From NCBI GenBank assembly GCA_003157295.1, contig PMJF01000009.1, positions 16,073 to 25,638 of the forward strand: a stretch of 9,566 nucleotides of DNA. The letters run 5' to 3'. The DNA comes from Candidatus Moraniibacteriota bacterium. Lineage in GTDB: Bacteria; Patescibacteriota; Minisyncoccia; Moranbacterales; UBA11712. How positions within the stretch are numbered: the first letter of the stretch is position 1; each line of letters starts with the position of its first letter. The position numbers were made by a program, and so were the translations under genes. Under the pieces are notes generated by a model. That model worked only from the letters and a program-made list of their open reading frames with translations. It ran no database searches and was not told the DNA's origin. This document shows, one piece after another, positions 1-7,906 of this stretch.

Positions 1-1550
1 ACAGGATAAAGCACGCTCCGAGAATGGTTCCGCAAAGATCCATAGAGTACTGCCTGAAGCAGGCTGGAATAACCATCGATGACATAGATCTCATTGCCAT
101 TGGTTTTGATAGTGTTTTCGCGAGCTGGGGAAAAAACATAGCTGCCAATCTGCTGGAAAGAAATTTCGACAAGATCATTCGGGAAAATGGGGCGTTTCTG
201 GAATATTTCCTGGAAATGCAAAGGCTAAAAGACTATTTCAAATCAATCAGTAGAACAAAAAAATTCAAAGATAAATTTGTGTTCGTTCCCCATCACATGG
301 CGCATGCCGCGAGCGCCGCAAGATTTTCCGGATTCGATGATTCGATCATTATATCTCTTGACGGAACGGGCGAAAATAACGCCGGCCTTTTGGGATATTA
401 CAAAAACGGGAAAATATTTCCGCTTCGATTCATAAAGATCAATCAGTCATTGGGATGGTTATATTCAAAAGTAACCGAAATATGCGGCTTCTTGCCTCAC
501 AGCCAAGAAGGAAAGCTGATGGGGCTGGCCGCATACGGAACTCCAAATGAGAGCTATCTGGAGAACATTGCAGAAATTTCAGATGATGGATACACGCTCA
601 AAAAAAACTGGGTACGCCGACTGGAGAAGAGGTTCAGGAAAAGGAAAAAGGGTGAAGAAATAAGCCAAAAATACAAAGACTTGGCGGCTAGCACGCAAAA
701 ATTCATGGAAGAAGCTGTCTCCAAGTTGGCCGAATATCTCCATAAGAAAAAGAAAATAAGAAACATTTGCCTGGCTGGCGGCGTCTCCCTAAATTGCGAC
801 ATGAACGCCCGAATTATTCAGCTTGGATGTTTTGATAATATTTTCATTCAGCCGGCTGCTAATGACGCTGGCACAGCTTTGGGAGCAGCCGCCGAAGTTT
901 TTTTTCAAAAAACCGGAAAATTATGCGAAAAATTAGAACATTCCTATTATGGTCCGAATTATCCCGACGAAGAAATAGAAAAAATATTGAAAGAATCAAA
1001 ACTACAATACAGGAAAATATCCTCTCTTTCTGAAATAGCGCAAAAAATATACGAGGGCAAGATCATTGGATGGTTCTCAGGTCGGATGGAGTTTGGCCCG
1101 AGATCGCTGGGCGGCCGCTCCATTTTAGCTAACCCGGCCTTTCCCGGTATAAAAGATAAAATAAATAATTTTGTGAAGCATCGTGAATCCTGGAGGCCTT
1201 TTGCGCCTTCCGTCCTGAAAGAGCATGCCGCGGATTATTTTGAAAATTATTATCCTTCTCCTTTTATGCTACTGACCTTCAAAACTCGCCCGGATAAAGA
1301 AAAAAATATACAAGCCGCAATTCATTTCGACAAGACGGCAAGAGTACAGGAAGTGTCCCGCGAAACGAATCCGAGATATTATGAGCTGATTGAGGAGTTT
1401 CATAAAATTTCCGGAATTCCCGTTCTTCTCAATACTTCCCTGAACGACAGAGGCGAGCCGATATGTCTGACCCCTCAAGATGCGCTCAGGACATTTTATT
1501 CCACGGGACTGGACGCACTTGTTTTGGAAAATTTTATTTTGGAAAAATGA
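1..1550 (+). CDS. NodU/CmcH-family carbamoyltransferase, 5' end missing
   Basis: Enzymes of this family move a carbamoyl group from carbamoyl phosphate, by way of carbamoyl-adenylate, to a hydroxyl group on a sugar or antibiotic; beside glycosyltransferases the likely target is a glycan. The reading frame is open from base 3 and encodes RIKHAPR before the first ATG at 24. RIKH is part of the conserved EERFxRIKH segment near the family N-terminus, so the true start lies upstream and the ATG at 24 is internal. The Kae1-like N-terminal domain shows the metal-binding HHMAHA (291-308), DGTGE (360-374), an AGGVSLN stretch near 775 and PAANDAGTALGAA near 853. The C-terminal YrdC-like domain shows GRMEFGPRSLGGRSI (1080-1124), ESWRPFAP (from 1185) and LLNTSLNDRGEPI (from 1425). 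About 515 residues are visible, so only a few dozen appear to be missing. The stop overlaps the next gene's start (ATGA). The family call is firm; the acceptor is unknown. Confidence 0.93.
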   Translation, partial: RIKHAPRMVPQRSIEYCLKQAGITIDDIDLIAIGFDSVFASWGKNIAANLLERNFDKIIRENGAFLEYFLEMQRLKDYFKSISRTKKFKDKFVFVPHHMAHAASAARFSGFDDSIIISLDGTGENNAGLLGYYKNGKIFPLRFIKINQSLGWLYSKVTEICGFLPHSQEGKLMGLAAYGTPNESYLENIAEISDDGYTLKKNWVRRLEKRFRKRKKGEEISQKYKDLAASTQKFMEEAVSKLAEYLHKKKKIRNICLAGGVSLNCDMNARIIQLGCFDNIFIQPAANDAGTALGAAAEVFFQKTGKLCEKLEHSYYGPNYPDEEIEKILKESKLQYRKISSLSEIAQKIYEGKIIGWFSGRMEFGPRSLGGRSILANPAFPGIKDKINNFVKHRESWRPFAPSVLKEHAADYFENYYPSPFMLLTFKTRPDKEKNIQAAIHFDKTARVQEVSRETNPRYYELIEEFHKISGIPVLLNTSLNDRGEPICLTPQDALRTFYSTGLDALVLENFILEK

Positions 1551-2506
1551 AAGAGGAGATAAAGCATATAATTTCGATCATCCTGCCTGTCTATAACGGA
1601 GAATCAACACTGGCTGAAACGCTTGAGAGTCTTTTTGCGCAGTCCGTTGAATTCGATGAATTGATCGCCATAAATGATGCATCTGCTGACCGATCGGAAG
1701 AGATACTGAAAAAATTTTTGACGGGAAAAGAAAGATGCCGATCGATCAGTCACGAAAAAAATATGGGTTTAGCGAGATCTTATAATGAAGGGATACGGCT
1801 GTCCGGGGGAGACTTGGTCATTACCATGCATCAGGACGTGATTCTCCGGCCGGATGCCTTGAAGGAGCTTGTCGCTCCATTCTCTGACGGGAGAGTGGTT
1901 GCTGCGGGCCATAGATCAATATTTCCATACCCGATCTGGGAAAAGTTCAGCTTTTGGCAAAAATGTTATTTTGCCCGCTTTGCGGGCAAAGAGATCTTCG
2001 GAATAAACGGACAATTCGATTGTTTCCAAAAAGAGGCTCTCCAAAAAGCGGGATTGTTTGACGAGATCAGGTTTAGGAGTGCTGGAGAAGACGCGGATAT
2101 CGTTTATAAACTTTCGAAGTTGGGAAAGATCGCCGAAACAAAAGCAAAACTGCTGCATCTTCAAAACTCAAGCGCCGATTTCGGGCCAAAAGACATTATC
2201 TGGAAGCAAAAGCAGCATTCGGAGGCTCGAGGAGCCTTGCTGGCCCTGGGAAGGATCAGGGGGCCGAAATATTTTGTAAAAGTTTTTTTTCGGGAGATAA
2301 TGCTTCTGGCGCTGCTTGTTCCGTATTTGAACATTGTTTCGCTGATCCTCATGATAATATATTCTTTCAGATATACGGGTCCGGTATATTCGAGAGAGTT
2401 CGGGGATAAAAGGATAATTATTCTGCCGTTTTTTAATATATATTTGCTGTTTGTCAGTTTTGCTTATTCTTTCAGAGGATTTGTTTATGGAAAACAAAAA
2501 ATTTAA
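1547..2506 (+). CDS. GT2-family glycosyltransferase with C-terminal membrane segments
   Basis: This is a GT-A fold (family 2) glycosyltransferase of 319 residues that should transfer a sugar from an NDP-sugar to a growing glycan at the inner face of the membrane. The N-terminus has the family opening SIILPVYNGE (10-19) and the nucleotide-binding INDASAD (42-48). The usual DxD position reads HQD (95-97), so the first acidic residue is replaced and the last is kept. A GED motif at 180-182 supplies the likely catalytic acidic pair. Two hydrophobic stretches, about 250-275 and 291-309, would anchor the C-terminus. I chose ATG 1547 because the frame upstream lies wholly inside the carbamoyltransferase gene and the domain begins directly after 1547; it gives a 4-bp ATGA overlap typical of translational coupling. 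The gene overlaps the next by 20 bp. Sugar specificity cannot be read from the sequence. Confidence 0.92.
   Translation: MKEEIKHIISIILPVYNGESTLAETLESLFAQSVEFDELIAINDASADRSEEILKKFLTGKERCRSISHEKNMGLARSYNEGIRLSGGDLVITMHQDVILRPDALKELVAPFSDGRVVAAGHRSIFPYPIWEKFSFWQKCYFARFAGKEIFGINGQFDCFQKEALQKAGLFDEIRFRSAGEDADIVYKLSKLGKIAETKAKLLHLQNSSADFGPKDIIWKQKQHSEARGALLALGRIRGPKYFVKVFFREIMLLALLVPYLNIVSLILMIIYSFRYTGPVYSREFGDKRIIILPFFNIYLLFVSFAYSFRGFVYGKQKI
2474..2479 (+). promoter_or_regulatory. Ribosome-binding site for the first GT4-like gene
   Basis: AGAGGA lies 7 nt before ATG 2487, inside the 3' end of the GT2 gene. It decides the start at 2487 over the earlier in-frame ATG at 2451. It is the only convincing Shine-Dalgarno sequence in front of a gene in this window. 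Confidence 0.6.
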
Positions 2507-3671
2507 GGTAGCCCTGTTCATGCTTCCTCTTCTCACTCAAGGAGCAGGGGCGGAAAAATATTTCATTGAACTGGCGAAAAATTTTCGGGATAAAGGAGTA
2601 GAGGCGGATGTTATCACAATGGATGAAGATTTTTTCCGGAAGTTCGCAAGGCTTCTCCATATTTTCACGCGGGGAAATTTTTTTGGAAAGATCGATATAT
2701 CCGGAAGAGAAAGGGAAAGTGCGATACGCGATCAATTGGGCCGGTCCCGGTGGCTGAAGGCAAGCTATAAAGATCTTGGGAAGACGCTGCGGAATTATGA
2801 TGTGATATATTCGAAAAATGAAGTTGTTGATCTCATTCTTCTGAAAATCATTGGTTATAAAAAACTTCCGCCAATTGTCGTCGGAGTGCATACCCCGATC
2901 AGCTATCCCGAGACAAGATCTTTCAATTCAAAATTGCACAATTGTCTGTACGCGAGTTTTTTTTATAAATGGCTTATCGGGGGCGCGAAGTGTGTTCATG
3001 TATCCAACAGTTCCGCGCTTCGTGTCATAGACAAAGAATTCAAGTTAAAAAGCGAATTGATATATTATCCTTTTTCCATCCGACAAATTCTCGATTCAGC
3101 TAAAAAAAATAAATGCGATATAGAATTTGACGCGGATAAAAAAAATTTTATCTTTGTTGGCAGGCTCGGCGAGCAAAAGGGGATTGATGTTTTGATAAAG
3201 ATAATCCGGAAAATAAGCGGGAACAAAGTTCTGGCGGGAAAGACTGGGATCAATATCTTTGGCAGCGGTGACGAGGCATACCAAAACGCGATAAAAAAAA
3301 TGGCCGAAGAAAATTCCTTCGTCCGGTATTTTGGCCATGTTGAACACAAATTTATGCCGGATATCCTCAGTCGGCAAGACTTGCTGGTCGCGCCTTCCAA
3401 ATGGGAAACTTTGCCGTACGTCATACTTGAGGCTCAGGGAATGGGATTGCCGGTCATTGCTTTTGATATTCCCGGTCCGAGTGATATTATGATCGATGGG
3501 TTAACGGGTTTTTTGGTGAAAAATGAAGAAGAATTCATAGAAAAGACCATTTCCATTGTCCAAAATGAAGTTAAGTTCAGCAGAGAAGAAATTACAAAAA
3601 ATATTGAAAAAAAATTTGATCCGGATATTATTTATGGCCAACTGTTAGATATGTTTGAAGATAACCTGTAA
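2487..3671 (+). CDS. GT-B glycosyltransferase, GT4-like (first copy)
   Basis: This 394-residue protein is a retaining GT-B glycosyltransferase that should add a sugar to the glycan built by this cluster. The N-terminal half carries the acceptor-side signature TQGAGAEKYFIELAK (about 16-30), equivalent to the GGAExxxxxLA motif, and GVHTPI near 134. The C-terminal donor domain begins with FIFVGRLGEQKG (221-232). The donor-binding E-x7-E motif is E307...E315 (WETLPYVILEA), followed by GLPVIAFDIPGPSDIMIDGLTGFLV. I chose ATG 2487 rather than the in-frame ATG at 2451 because AGAGGA at 2474-2479 sits 7 nt before it, the best ribosome-binding site among the genes here, and homology begins at MENKKFKVALFM. 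The gene overlaps the GT2 gene by 20 bp. The family call is secure; donor and acceptor are unknown. Confidence 0.93.
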   Translation: MENKKFKVALFMLPLLTQGAGAEKYFIELAKNFRDKGVEADVITMDEDFFRKFARLLHIFTRGNFFGKIDISGRERESAIRDQLGRSRWLKASYKDLGKTLRNYDVIYSKNEVVDLILLKIIGYKKLPPIVVGVHTPISYPETRSFNSKLHNCLYASFFYKWLIGGAKCVHVSNSSALRVIDKEFKLKSELIYYPFSIRQILDSAKKNKCDIEFDADKKNFIFVGRLGEQKGIDVLIKIIRKISGNKVLAGKTGINIFGSGDEAYQNAIKKMAEENSFVRYFGHVEHKFMPDILSRQDLLVAPSKWETLPYVILEAQGMGLPVIAFDIPGPSDIMIDGLTGFLVKNEEEFIEKTISIVQNEVKFSREEITKNIEKKFDPDIIYGQLLDMFEDNL

Positions 3672-3685
3672 AAGTCATTAATTAA

Positions 3686-4396
3686 ATGCACAAAAAAATT
3701 AGATTTTATATATCACCCTTTTTTCTATCCAGATATTATATAAGCAAAGATATAAGATATTTTATTGAAAAGTACGGTTTCAGGGGAACGGTGCTGGACT
3801 TAGGCTGTGGAGAAAAACCATATAAATATTTGTTCAAGAATTCAAAATACCTGGGGATTGATTTTCCCAAGTATTCGATCAACAAGGATTTCAAGGGGGA
3901 GAAACCGGATCATTATTTCACGGATGATTATAAAGAGACCCTAGTGCTCCCTTTTCCCGATGAATACTTTGATAATGCCGTTTCATTTCAAGTTCTGGAG
4001 CATCATAAAAGGCCAGATCTTATGATCGGGGAAATGGCCAGGGTGATCAGAAAGGGAGGACTGGTTCTTCTCACCTGTCCGTTCATTGGCGGACTGCATG
4101 AGGAGCCCAACGATTTCCAAAGATATACCAAATACAAGCTTAGGGAATTATTCGAAAAAAATAATTGCGAAATTATAGGGGGAAAAAAAGAAGGGTCGTT
4201 GCCTTCGGTCATTTCCATGTTGATCAACGAGCACATTAGCAGTTTTGCGGCTAAAAACAAATTTTGCTATTTTTTGGCGTCTTTAATTTATCTTCCATTT
4301 TTATTATTTCAGTACTTGAGCTTGCTTCTGGATAAAATTATCAGATCAGAAAAAATATTCATTAACTACATGATTCTAGTCAGAAAAACTCAATGA
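3686..4396 (+). CDS. Class I SAM-dependent methyltransferase (first copy)
   Basis: This 236-residue protein has a Methyltransf_11-type Rossmann fold and should methylate a sugar or the chain end of the glycan using S-adenosylmethionine. Motif I is VLDLGCGEKPY (36-46), followed by YLGIDFPKYS with the acidic residue expected to bind the SAM ribose. Further on are LPFPDEYFDNAVSFQVLEH (motif II/III region) and the GEMARVIRKGGLVLLTCPF strand. The PNDFQRYTKYKLRELF stretch is typical of methyltransferases found in polysaccharide loci. A long hydrophobic segment at 193-215 could bind the membrane and is not part of the core fold. The gene starts 14 bp after the previous stop with no evident ribosome-binding site, and its TGA overlaps the next ATG. 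The methylated substrate is not deducible. Confidence 0.88.
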   Translation: MHKKIRFYISPFFLSRYYISKDIRYFIEKYGFRGTVLDLGCGEKPYKYLFKNSKYLGIDFPKYSINKDFKGEKPDHYFTDDYKETLVLPFPDEYFDNAVSFQVLEHHKRPDLMIGEMARVIRKGGLVLLTCPFIGGLHEEPNDFQRYTKYKLRELFEKNNCEIIGGKKEGSLPSVISMLINEHISSFAAKNKFCYFLASLIYLPFLLFQYLSLLLDKIIRSEKIFINYMILVRKTQ

Positions 4397-5556
4397 ACCA
4401 AAAGATCCTGGTTAATCTATTGACCTTGCAGCACGAGGGGATCTTGCCTCCCTGGCTTAGGATATTCAAAGTGTTTCAGGCTCACGGATGTAAAGTATAT
4501 GTCAATACGGGATATTTCGTGAAAAAGCTTGAGCCGATCGAGGATATTTATCAATTTGATTGGCTGACCGAGGCTGAAGAAAAGAGACTGCGAAAAGATA
4601 AAACCAAAACAAAAATTGGTTTTCTACTTCATTCACTGAAGAGGAATTATATTACCTTGAAAAATAGCCGAAAGATTTTAAAGTCGGAAAACTTCGATGT
4701 TGTCTATACGCCTTCCTCAGTTCTTGATTTTACGATCTTCCCATTTTACCTGAAGTCAAAAGGTGAAAAAATAAAATGGGCGACAACTTTGGCGAATATT
4801 GTTCCTTTTTCTGATCCGGGGAATAAGTTCATCAGATTTTTAGCCTGGCTTTTTTTTCAAATAAGCATGAGGATGCTAAGGCGGGCGGATGTTATATTCG
4901 TTCCAACTGCGGAGATGAAGGATCATTTGATCAAGAGAAAATTCAGGAAGGAAAAAATAATTGAAACCGGTTGTGCGGTTGAAAACGAAATGATCAAAGG
5001 AGCAGAAGGTCTTGACGGCCATAAGATAGACGCCTTATTTGTCGGAAGAATAAACGAAACTAAAGGCATCTTTGATATGCTGAAAGTTTTGAAGATCATA
5101 ATGAAAAAATTTCCTGATTTTCAACTGGCGATCATGGGGGAAGGGGATGAGAAAACGAAGGCGCGCTTCAAAAAAGAAATAAAAAATTCTGGCCTGGGGA
5201 GCAATGTTCAATTTCTCGGTTATAAAAATGGGATGGAGAAATATAACATCATAAAATCCACGAAATGCTTTTGGTTTTTGAGCGTGAGCGAAAGCGAAAG
5301 TTTTGGAATAGCGCTTCTGGAAGCGGTTTGCTCCGGAATTCCCGCTTTTGCCTATGATCTTCCTCAGTTTTCTCGCATTTATCAAAACGGGGAAGTTGAG
5401 ATCTCACCCAAAGGAGACCATGAGTTGGTGGCCCAAAAGGTGATAAATTTATTCGAGAGCGGAAATTTTGATAACGGAAAAGGAAAAGAATTATTAGGAA
5501 AATACAGTTGGGAAAAAATCGCGGAAATCGAATACAATTCCTTAAATAATTTATAA
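4393..5556 (+). CDS. GT-B glycosyltransferase, GT4-like (second copy)
   Basis: This is a second retaining GT-B glycosyltransferase of 387 residues. The N-terminal acceptor domain is divergent, with PPWLRIFKVFQAHGCKVYVNT near the start and ADVIFVPTAEMKDHLIKRKF before the domain linker. The donor domain opens with ALFVGRINETKG (214-225). The E-x7-E motif is E302...E310 (ESFGIALLEAV), followed by GIPAFAYDLP. The ATG overlaps the upstream methyltransferase stop as ATGA, so translational coupling is likely. It differs from the first GT4-like protein throughout the N-terminal half, so it probably uses a different acceptor and adds a different linkage rather than being a recent duplicate. The specific reaction is unknown. 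Confidence 0.91.
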   Translation: MNQKILVNLLTLQHEGILPPWLRIFKVFQAHGCKVYVNTGYFVKKLEPIEDIYQFDWLTEAEEKRLRKDKTKTKIGFLLHSLKRNYITLKNSRKILKSENFDVVYTPSSVLDFTIFPFYLKSKGEKIKWATTLANIVPFSDPGNKFIRFLAWLFFQISMRMLRRADVIFVPTAEMKDHLIKRKFRKEKIIETGCAVENEMIKGAEGLDGHKIDALFVGRINETKGIFDMLKVLKIIMKKFPDFQLAIMGEGDEKTKARFKKEIKNSGLGSNVQFLGYKNGMEKYNIIKSTKCFWFLSVSESESFGIALLEAVCSGIPAFAYDLPQFSRIYQNGEVEISPKGDHELVAQKVINLFESGNFDNGKGKELLGKYSWEKIAEIEYNSLNNL

Positions 5557-5561
5557 CGCGC

Positions 5562-6251
5562 ATGGAAAAAAACATATATAAAAACTTGTACAGCGATCAA
5601 AAGAATCTGGGAGATCTGGCGGATAGTCCCAGGGTGAGGAATATGGCGGCGGTCATTGATGGCATAAGATGCGAAAACAAAAATATTCTGGATATAGGCT
5701 GCTATGATGGAACATTTCTGTCTCTCATAAAAAACAGAGAGAATAATTTTTTCGGACTCGAAGCGAGCGACTGGGGAGTCGAGCAAGCTCGGCGAAAAGG
5801 ACTGAATGTCCAGCAATATTTTTTCGACGACAAGGCAAAACTTCCGTACGAAGATGATTTTTTTGATATTGTTGTGGCCGGGGAGATGATCGAGCATATT
5901 TATGACACGGATTTTTTTCTGGCTGAGATCAGGAGAATTTTGAAACCGGGAGGAAAACTGCTGATATCAACGCCAAACATTGCCTCGCTTGGGAGGAGAC
6001 TGTTGCTCCTTTTTGGCAAAAACCCGATCATTGAGCTTTCTCCCAATGAGTCGGACAGCTCTGGCCATATACGCTACTTCACTTTCGAAACTCTTCGACA
6101 AATGCTTGAAAAAAAAGAATTCAAGGTCATCTCCGCAACGTCTGATTGTGTGAATTTTTCAAAAAATGGTAAAATCAAATCTGCGCTATTGGCAAAGATA
6201 TTTCCGACACTTGGCGCGAGCATAATCTGCTATGCAAAAAGATCTTCTTGA
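5562..6251 (+). CDS. Class I SAM-dependent methyltransferase (second copy)
   Basis: This 229-residue protein is a second SAM-dependent methyltransferase, with a UbiG/Methyltransf_11-like core. Motif I is NILDIGCYDGTF (41-52), followed by FFGLEAS with the ribose-binding glutamate. LPYEDDFFDIVVAGEMIEH and AEIRRILKPGGKLLISTPN follow in the family order. It has no hydrophobic tail, unlike the first methyltransferase, and the two share little beyond the fold motifs. It starts 5 bp after the second GT4-like gene, with no Shine-Dalgarno sequence. Its last 20 bp overlap the start of xseA. By position it should methylate the surface glycan, but nothing in the sequence proves the substrate; a lipid or small-molecule acceptor remains possible. 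Confidence 0.88.
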   Translation: MEKNIYKNLYSDQKNLGDLADSPRVRNMAAVIDGIRCENKNILDIGCYDGTFLSLIKNRENNFFGLEASDWGVEQARRKGLNVQQYFFDDKAKLPYEDDFFDIVVAGEMIEHIYDTDFFLAEIRRILKPGGKLLISTPNIASLGRRLLLLFGKNPIIELSPNESDSSGHIRYFTFETLRQMLEKKEFKVISATSDCVNFSKNGKIKSALLAKIFPTLGASIICYAKRSS

Positions 6252-7662
6252 AAAATTGAAAAAATGGCAAGCGGACCGGGCGCGGAGGGACAATGTCGAA
6301 GCGTACCGTGTTTTGCCGTATTCGGTTTTGGAAGAGATCGCGCGGCGTGAACCGCAGAGCGCGAATGAACTTTTGGAGATCAAAGGCATCAAAGAAAAAA
6401 AGCTGGCGCGGTACGGAAAGGAAATTTTAGCAATCGTTAATGAAGAGAGCAGTGAGGAGGTTGTTACAAATATTGAAAAAGAAGATAGGGTTTTTGAAGT
6501 CGGGGAATATTTGGATCATTTGAACATGAAGCTGCTTGAGGCCGAAGCGAAAATAAAAGGAGAGGTGTCGAGCGTCGAGAACCGGGGAAACTATATTTTC
6601 TTCGGCATAAAAGACAAAGAGGACGAAAGTCTCTTGAACTGCTTTATTTGGGGCAATGATTACGAGATCAGCGGCGTGGATCTTCGGGAGGGAACGGAAG
6701 TGGTCATTTGGGGCTATCCGAATGTCTATAAACCCAGCGGAAGGATATCATTTCAAACGAAGCTGATCGAGATTGTCGGAGAAGGAGCGCTCAAAAAAGC
6801 CTATGAAGAGCTGAAAATAAAATTGGAAGCAGAAGGTCTGTTCGCGCCGGAACGAAAAAGAACCATACCCGAATTTTCCCATAGAATAGGCCTCATCACC
6901 TCGCATCAGGGAGCGGCGATTGGGGATTTCACTTCGAATTTGGGCAGTTTTGGTTTCCAAATTAAATTCTTTTCCTCGCGGGTAGAAGGCAAGCAATCCG
7001 TGTTTGATCTGATTAAAGGTGTTCGGTGGTTCAACAAAAATATGCCGGAACTCGATGTGCTCGTTTTGGTGCGGGGCGGGGGAAGTCTAGAAAGTCTCCA
7101 GGCGTTCAATACGGAAAGTTTGGTTCGTGAAATTGCCTCTTCTAAAATCCCGGTTCTCGCCGGTATTGGGCATGAACAGGATGTGACGCTGGCGGCACTC
7201 GCGGCGGACAAAATGGTTTCCACTCCCACGGGAGCGGCGGTAGAGCTTCGAAAATCTTGGGATGAAGCGGCGAGCAAGGTTGACGAGGCGGAACGAAATT
7301 TGGTTTCTTATCTTTCAAAAATTTTTGAGCGTTTTGAAAAAGCGAAATTCGTTCTTCATCGCGAGGCAGAAAAAATAGGTCAGTCCATTTTCTATAATAA
7401 AGAAAAAATAGGACTGTCTCTCAAGAATATTTATTCGTCTTTTTCTCGATTGCTTCAGAATATCAAAGAACAAATAAAAAATGCGGAAGACCAAATAAAA
7501 CTAAACAATCCTGAACGGCAATTGAGGCTTGGATATAGCTTGGTGAGCCTAAAGGGTCAAATCGTTAGGAGCGTAAAGAATATAAAAGCGGGAGAGATGG
7601 TGGATATAAAAGTGAGTGACGGGGAGCTGAAATCGGAAGTGAAGAAAATTTTTTATTCATAA
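6232..7662 (+). CDS. xseA: Exodeoxyribonuclease VII large subunit with N-terminal HRDC domain
   Basis: XseA is the catalytic subunit of exonuclease VII, which degrades single-stranded DNA from both ends during repair and recombination in the cytoplasm. Residues 1-70 are not part of normal XseA. They look like an HRDC domain: LLEKLKKWQADRAR, VLPYSVLEEIARREP, ANELLEIKGIKEKKLARYG. The OB-fold DNA-binding domain follows at about 87-180. The nuclease core shows HRIGLITSHQGAAIGDF (217-233), VRGGGSLESL (280-289), GHEQD (313-317, the conserved HxxD) and STPTGAA (330-336). A coiled-coil region and the C-terminal NPERQLRLGYS segment complete the family. At 476 residues it would be about 405 without the HRDC part, at the short end for XseA. 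ATG 6232 is the only possible ATG start, since a stop lies at 6223-6225. It overlaps the methyltransferase gene by 20 bp. Confidence 0.95.
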   Translation: MQKDLLEKLKKWQADRARRDNVEAYRVLPYSVLEEIARREPQSANELLEIKGIKEKKLARYGKEILAIVNEESSEEVVTNIEKEDRVFEVGEYLDHLNMKLLEAEAKIKGEVSSVENRGNYIFFGIKDKEDESLLNCFIWGNDYEISGVDLREGTEVVIWGYPNVYKPSGRISFQTKLIEIVGEGALKKAYEELKIKLEAEGLFAPERKRTIPEFSHRIGLITSHQGAAIGDFTSNLGSFGFQIKFFSSRVEGKQSVFDLIKGVRWFNKNMPELDVLVLVRGGGSLESLQAFNTESLVREIASSKIPVLAGIGHEQDVTLAALAADKMVSTPTGAAVELRKSWDEAASKVDEAERNLVSYLSKIFERFEKAKFVLHREAEKIGQSIFYNKEKIGLSLKNIYSSFSRLLQNIKEQIKNAEDQIKLNNPERQLRLGYSLVSLKGQIVRSVKNIKAGEMVDIKVSDGELKSEVKKIFYS

Positions 7663-7684
7663 TTTAAGATCTAAAAATAATTTT

Positions 7685-7900
7685 ATGGCGAAAGAAGCAA
7701 ATCTTACGGAGTCCCTCAAGAAACTCGAAGAAATTGTCGAGTGGTTTGAAAGCCAGGGGGAAGTGGATGTGGAGAAAGGAATTGAGAAAGTGAAAGAGGG
7801 AGTGAAGCTTATCAAGGCCAGTCGCGAACGGCTCAAAAAAGTGGAGAATGAATTTGAGGAGGTAAAGAAGGAATTGGAGGAGGGAACTGAAGCGGAATAA
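7685..7900 (+). CDS. xseB: Exodeoxyribonuclease VII small subunit
   Basis: This 71-residue, highly charged helical protein matches the small subunit that coats the XseA coiled coil and keeps exonuclease VII active. The family pattern is present: LTESLKKLEEIVEWFESQGEVDVEKGIEK (about 7-35), then VKEGVKLIKASRERLKKVENEFEEVKKEL, two helices joined by the short turn around GEVDVE. Length is usual for XseB (about 60-85 residues). It lies 22 bp after xseA in the standard order and is surely co-transcribed with it. There is no clear Shine-Dalgarno sequence before ATG 7685. The acidic tail (EEGTEAE) is beyond the conserved part. Confidence 0.9.
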   Translation: MAKEANLTESLKKLEEIVEWFESQGEVDVEKGIEKVKEGVKLIKASRERLKKVENEFEEVKKELEEGTEAE

Positions 7901-7906
7901 TTTTCG

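Noticed and set aside
24..26. ATG at 24 as the start of the carbamoyltransferase
   Set aside because: The frame upstream encodes RIKHAPR, part of a conserved family segment, so this methionine is internal.
52..64. GCCTG-AAG-CAGGC hairpin in the carbamoyltransferase gene
   Set aside because: Only five pairs, and it encodes the conserved YCLKQAG stretch, so it is best explained by coding constraint.
2223..2237. AGGCTC-GAG-GAGCCT palindrome in the GT2 gene
   Set aside because: Short stem with no T tract, not aligned with any insertion-like residues; probably chance.
2168..2536. Minus-strand open frame of 122 codons across the GT2/GT4 junction, and similar minus-strand frames at 5382-5897, 6906-7277 and 8009-8386
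   Set aside because: They lie opposite genes with clear family motifs, have no recognisable domains or start signals, and their composition is that of antisense shadows.
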